DNA from: Candidatus Heimdallarchaeota archaeon
GTDB lineage: Archaea > Asgardarchaeota > Heimdallarchaeia > JABLTI01
NCBI GenBank assembly: GCA_030671945.1
Contig: DAOVHJ010000186.1
Location: 1-5,494, forward strand
Length of the DNA stretch: 5,494 nucleotides
Direction: 5' to 3'
Numbering within the stretch: the first letter of the stretch is position 1; every line of letters starts with the position of its first letter. A program made the position numbers and the translations under genes. Positions 4,830 to 5,494 of this stretch are shown piece after piece. The notes under the pieces were generated by a model. It made no database searches and was not told where the DNA came from. It saw only the letters and a list, made by a program, of their open reading frames with translations.

Positions 4830-5494
4830 ATGGCTCAAATAATAGGTATTATTGGTGGATCAGGTTTCTATAAACCAGATAATGATTCGCAGAAAAAAAC
4901 CATTAACACTCCTTTCGGAGACGCTACAGTACATTTGACACAAATAGGAAACAAAGACGTAGCTTTTATTACAAGACATGGGGTGAAACATAGTATACCA
5001 CCGCATATGGTAAATTATCGAGCTAATATTTATGCTTTACATCATCTTGGAGTTAGTAGAATTATTTCTACAAGCGCTGTGGGGTCAATCATTAAAGAAA
5101 TTCCCCCAGGGAGTTTTGTTGTACCAGATCAGTTTATTGATTTCACAATTGGTAGACCAAAAACATTCTTTGATGGGAAATTTGAGATAACATTACATTC
5201 TGGTGAAAAACGTTCTGGAGTGATTCACATAGATCTAACTAATCCTTATTGTCCAGATATTGGAAACGTAATCGCGTCTGCCGGAAAAGAATTAAAAATG
5301 GATATTCATGAAAAAGGAGTTTATGTTTGTACAGAAGGGCCTAGATTTGAAACCCCTGCAGAAATAAATAGTTTTAGAATTTTAGGTGGAACTCTAGTTG
5401 GTATGACTTCTGTTTCTGAATGTATATTAGCTAGGGAATTAGGGATGTGTTATTCAACGATTAGTATAGTAACCAATCTTGCTGCTGGAATGCA
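4830..5494 (+). CDS. mtnP: Methylthio-nucleoside phosphorylase (MTAP family, probably methylthioinosine-type), 3' end outside the window
   Basis: This purine nucleoside phosphorylase-family enzyme cleaves a methylthio-nucleoside with phosphate to 5-methylthioribose-1-phosphate and the free base, salvaging the by-product of SAM-dependent polyamine chemistry. I translated 221 complete codons; a whole protein would be about 260. The phosphate/ribose-binding IGGSGFY is at 8-14, TRHG at 48-51, TSAVGS at 81-86, DQFIDFTIGRPKTFFDG at 100-116, CTEGPRFETPAEI at 167-179 and GMTSVSE at 191-197. In MTA phosphorylases the base site ends in T-D-Y-D, where aspartates hold the adenine amino group. Here it reads T215-N216-L217-A218-A219-G220, as I recall for methylthioinosine phosphorylases, which prefer a 6-oxopurine. 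TAG at 4827-4829 lies in frame immediately before the ATG, so the start is fixed. No Shine-Dalgarno is visible. The family is certain; the substrate is inferred. Confidence 0.93.
   Translation, partial: MAQIIGIIGGSGFYKPDNDSQKKTINTPFGDATVHLTQIGNKDVAFITRHGVKHSIPPHMVNYRANIYALHHLGVSRIISTSAVGSIIKEIPPGSFVVPDQFIDFTIGRPKTFFDGKFEITLHSGEKRSGVIHIDLTNPYCPDIGNVIASAGKELKMDIHEKGVYVCTEGPRFETPAEINSFRILGGTLVGMTSVSECILARELGMCYSTISIVTNLAAGM

Noticed and set aside
4743..4832. Possible amber read-through (pyrrolysine-type) N-terminal extension of the phosphorylase across TAG 4827-4829
   Set aside because: The family's N-terminus starts just before IGIIGGSGFY, matching ATG 4830. The upstream Lys/Asn-rich codons look non-coding, and there is no other sign of amber recoding: iorA and nmd3 both end in TAG at sensible protein ends.

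Overview
The window is AT-rich archaeal DNA. An archaeal-type translation initiation factor aIF2-beta, a DUF424 protein and an NMD3 homologue lie next to each other, which is an archaeal gene neighbourhood. An archaeal-style two-subunit indolepyruvate:ferredoxin oxidoreductase (IorAB) implies an anaerobic, ferredoxin-based, peptide- or amino-acid-fermenting lineage. Low G+C and the mix of genes would suit several groups, including Asgard archaea, but nothing here fixes the phylum and I do not assign one. No rRNA, tRNA, CRISPR array, insertion sequence or phage gene is visible. There is no gene-free stretch longer than 300 bases.

Layout from right to left on the minus strand: aIF2-beta (4686-4279), DUF424 (4241-3921) and NMD3 (start chosen at 3865, stop at 2771) form a translation/ribosome cluster ending in an oligo-T run. 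A 109-bp gap follows, holding tandem TATA-like motifs and a perfect 8-bp inverted repeat. Next come iorA (2661-739) and iorB (726-118), tightly coupled with the iorB ribosome-binding site touching the iorA stop, then a hairpin plus T-tract terminator. At the extreme left edge the first 13 codons of another minus-strand gene are visible; they resemble a NimA-like pyridoxamine 5'-phosphate oxidase-fold protein. On the plus strand, divergent from aIF2-beta, a purine nucleoside phosphorylase-family gene starts at 4830 and runs off the right edge. It belongs to the methylthioadenosine phosphorylase group but carries the base-site residues expected of a methylthioinosine phosphorylase.

Functionally there are three units. 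The first delivers initiator tRNA (aIF2-beta) and matures the large ribosomal subunit (NMD3), with DUF424 as an uncharacterised companion. The second oxidatively decarboxylates aryl-pyruvates from aromatic amino acids to aryl-acetyl-CoA and reduced ferredoxin. The third recycles the methylthio-nucleoside by-product of polyamine and SAM chemistry. Promoter and start signals suggest mixed initiation: aIF2-beta and possibly DUF424 have TATA-like motifs about 28 bp before the ATG (leaderless-type), whereas iorB, and more weakly nmd3 and iorA, have Shine-Dalgarno-like sequences.

I see no convincing new multi-gene system. The points most worth a second look are the predicted substrate of the phosphorylase, the incomplete first Fe-S motif in IorA, the conserved unknown DUF424, and the repeat-bearing intergenic regions.
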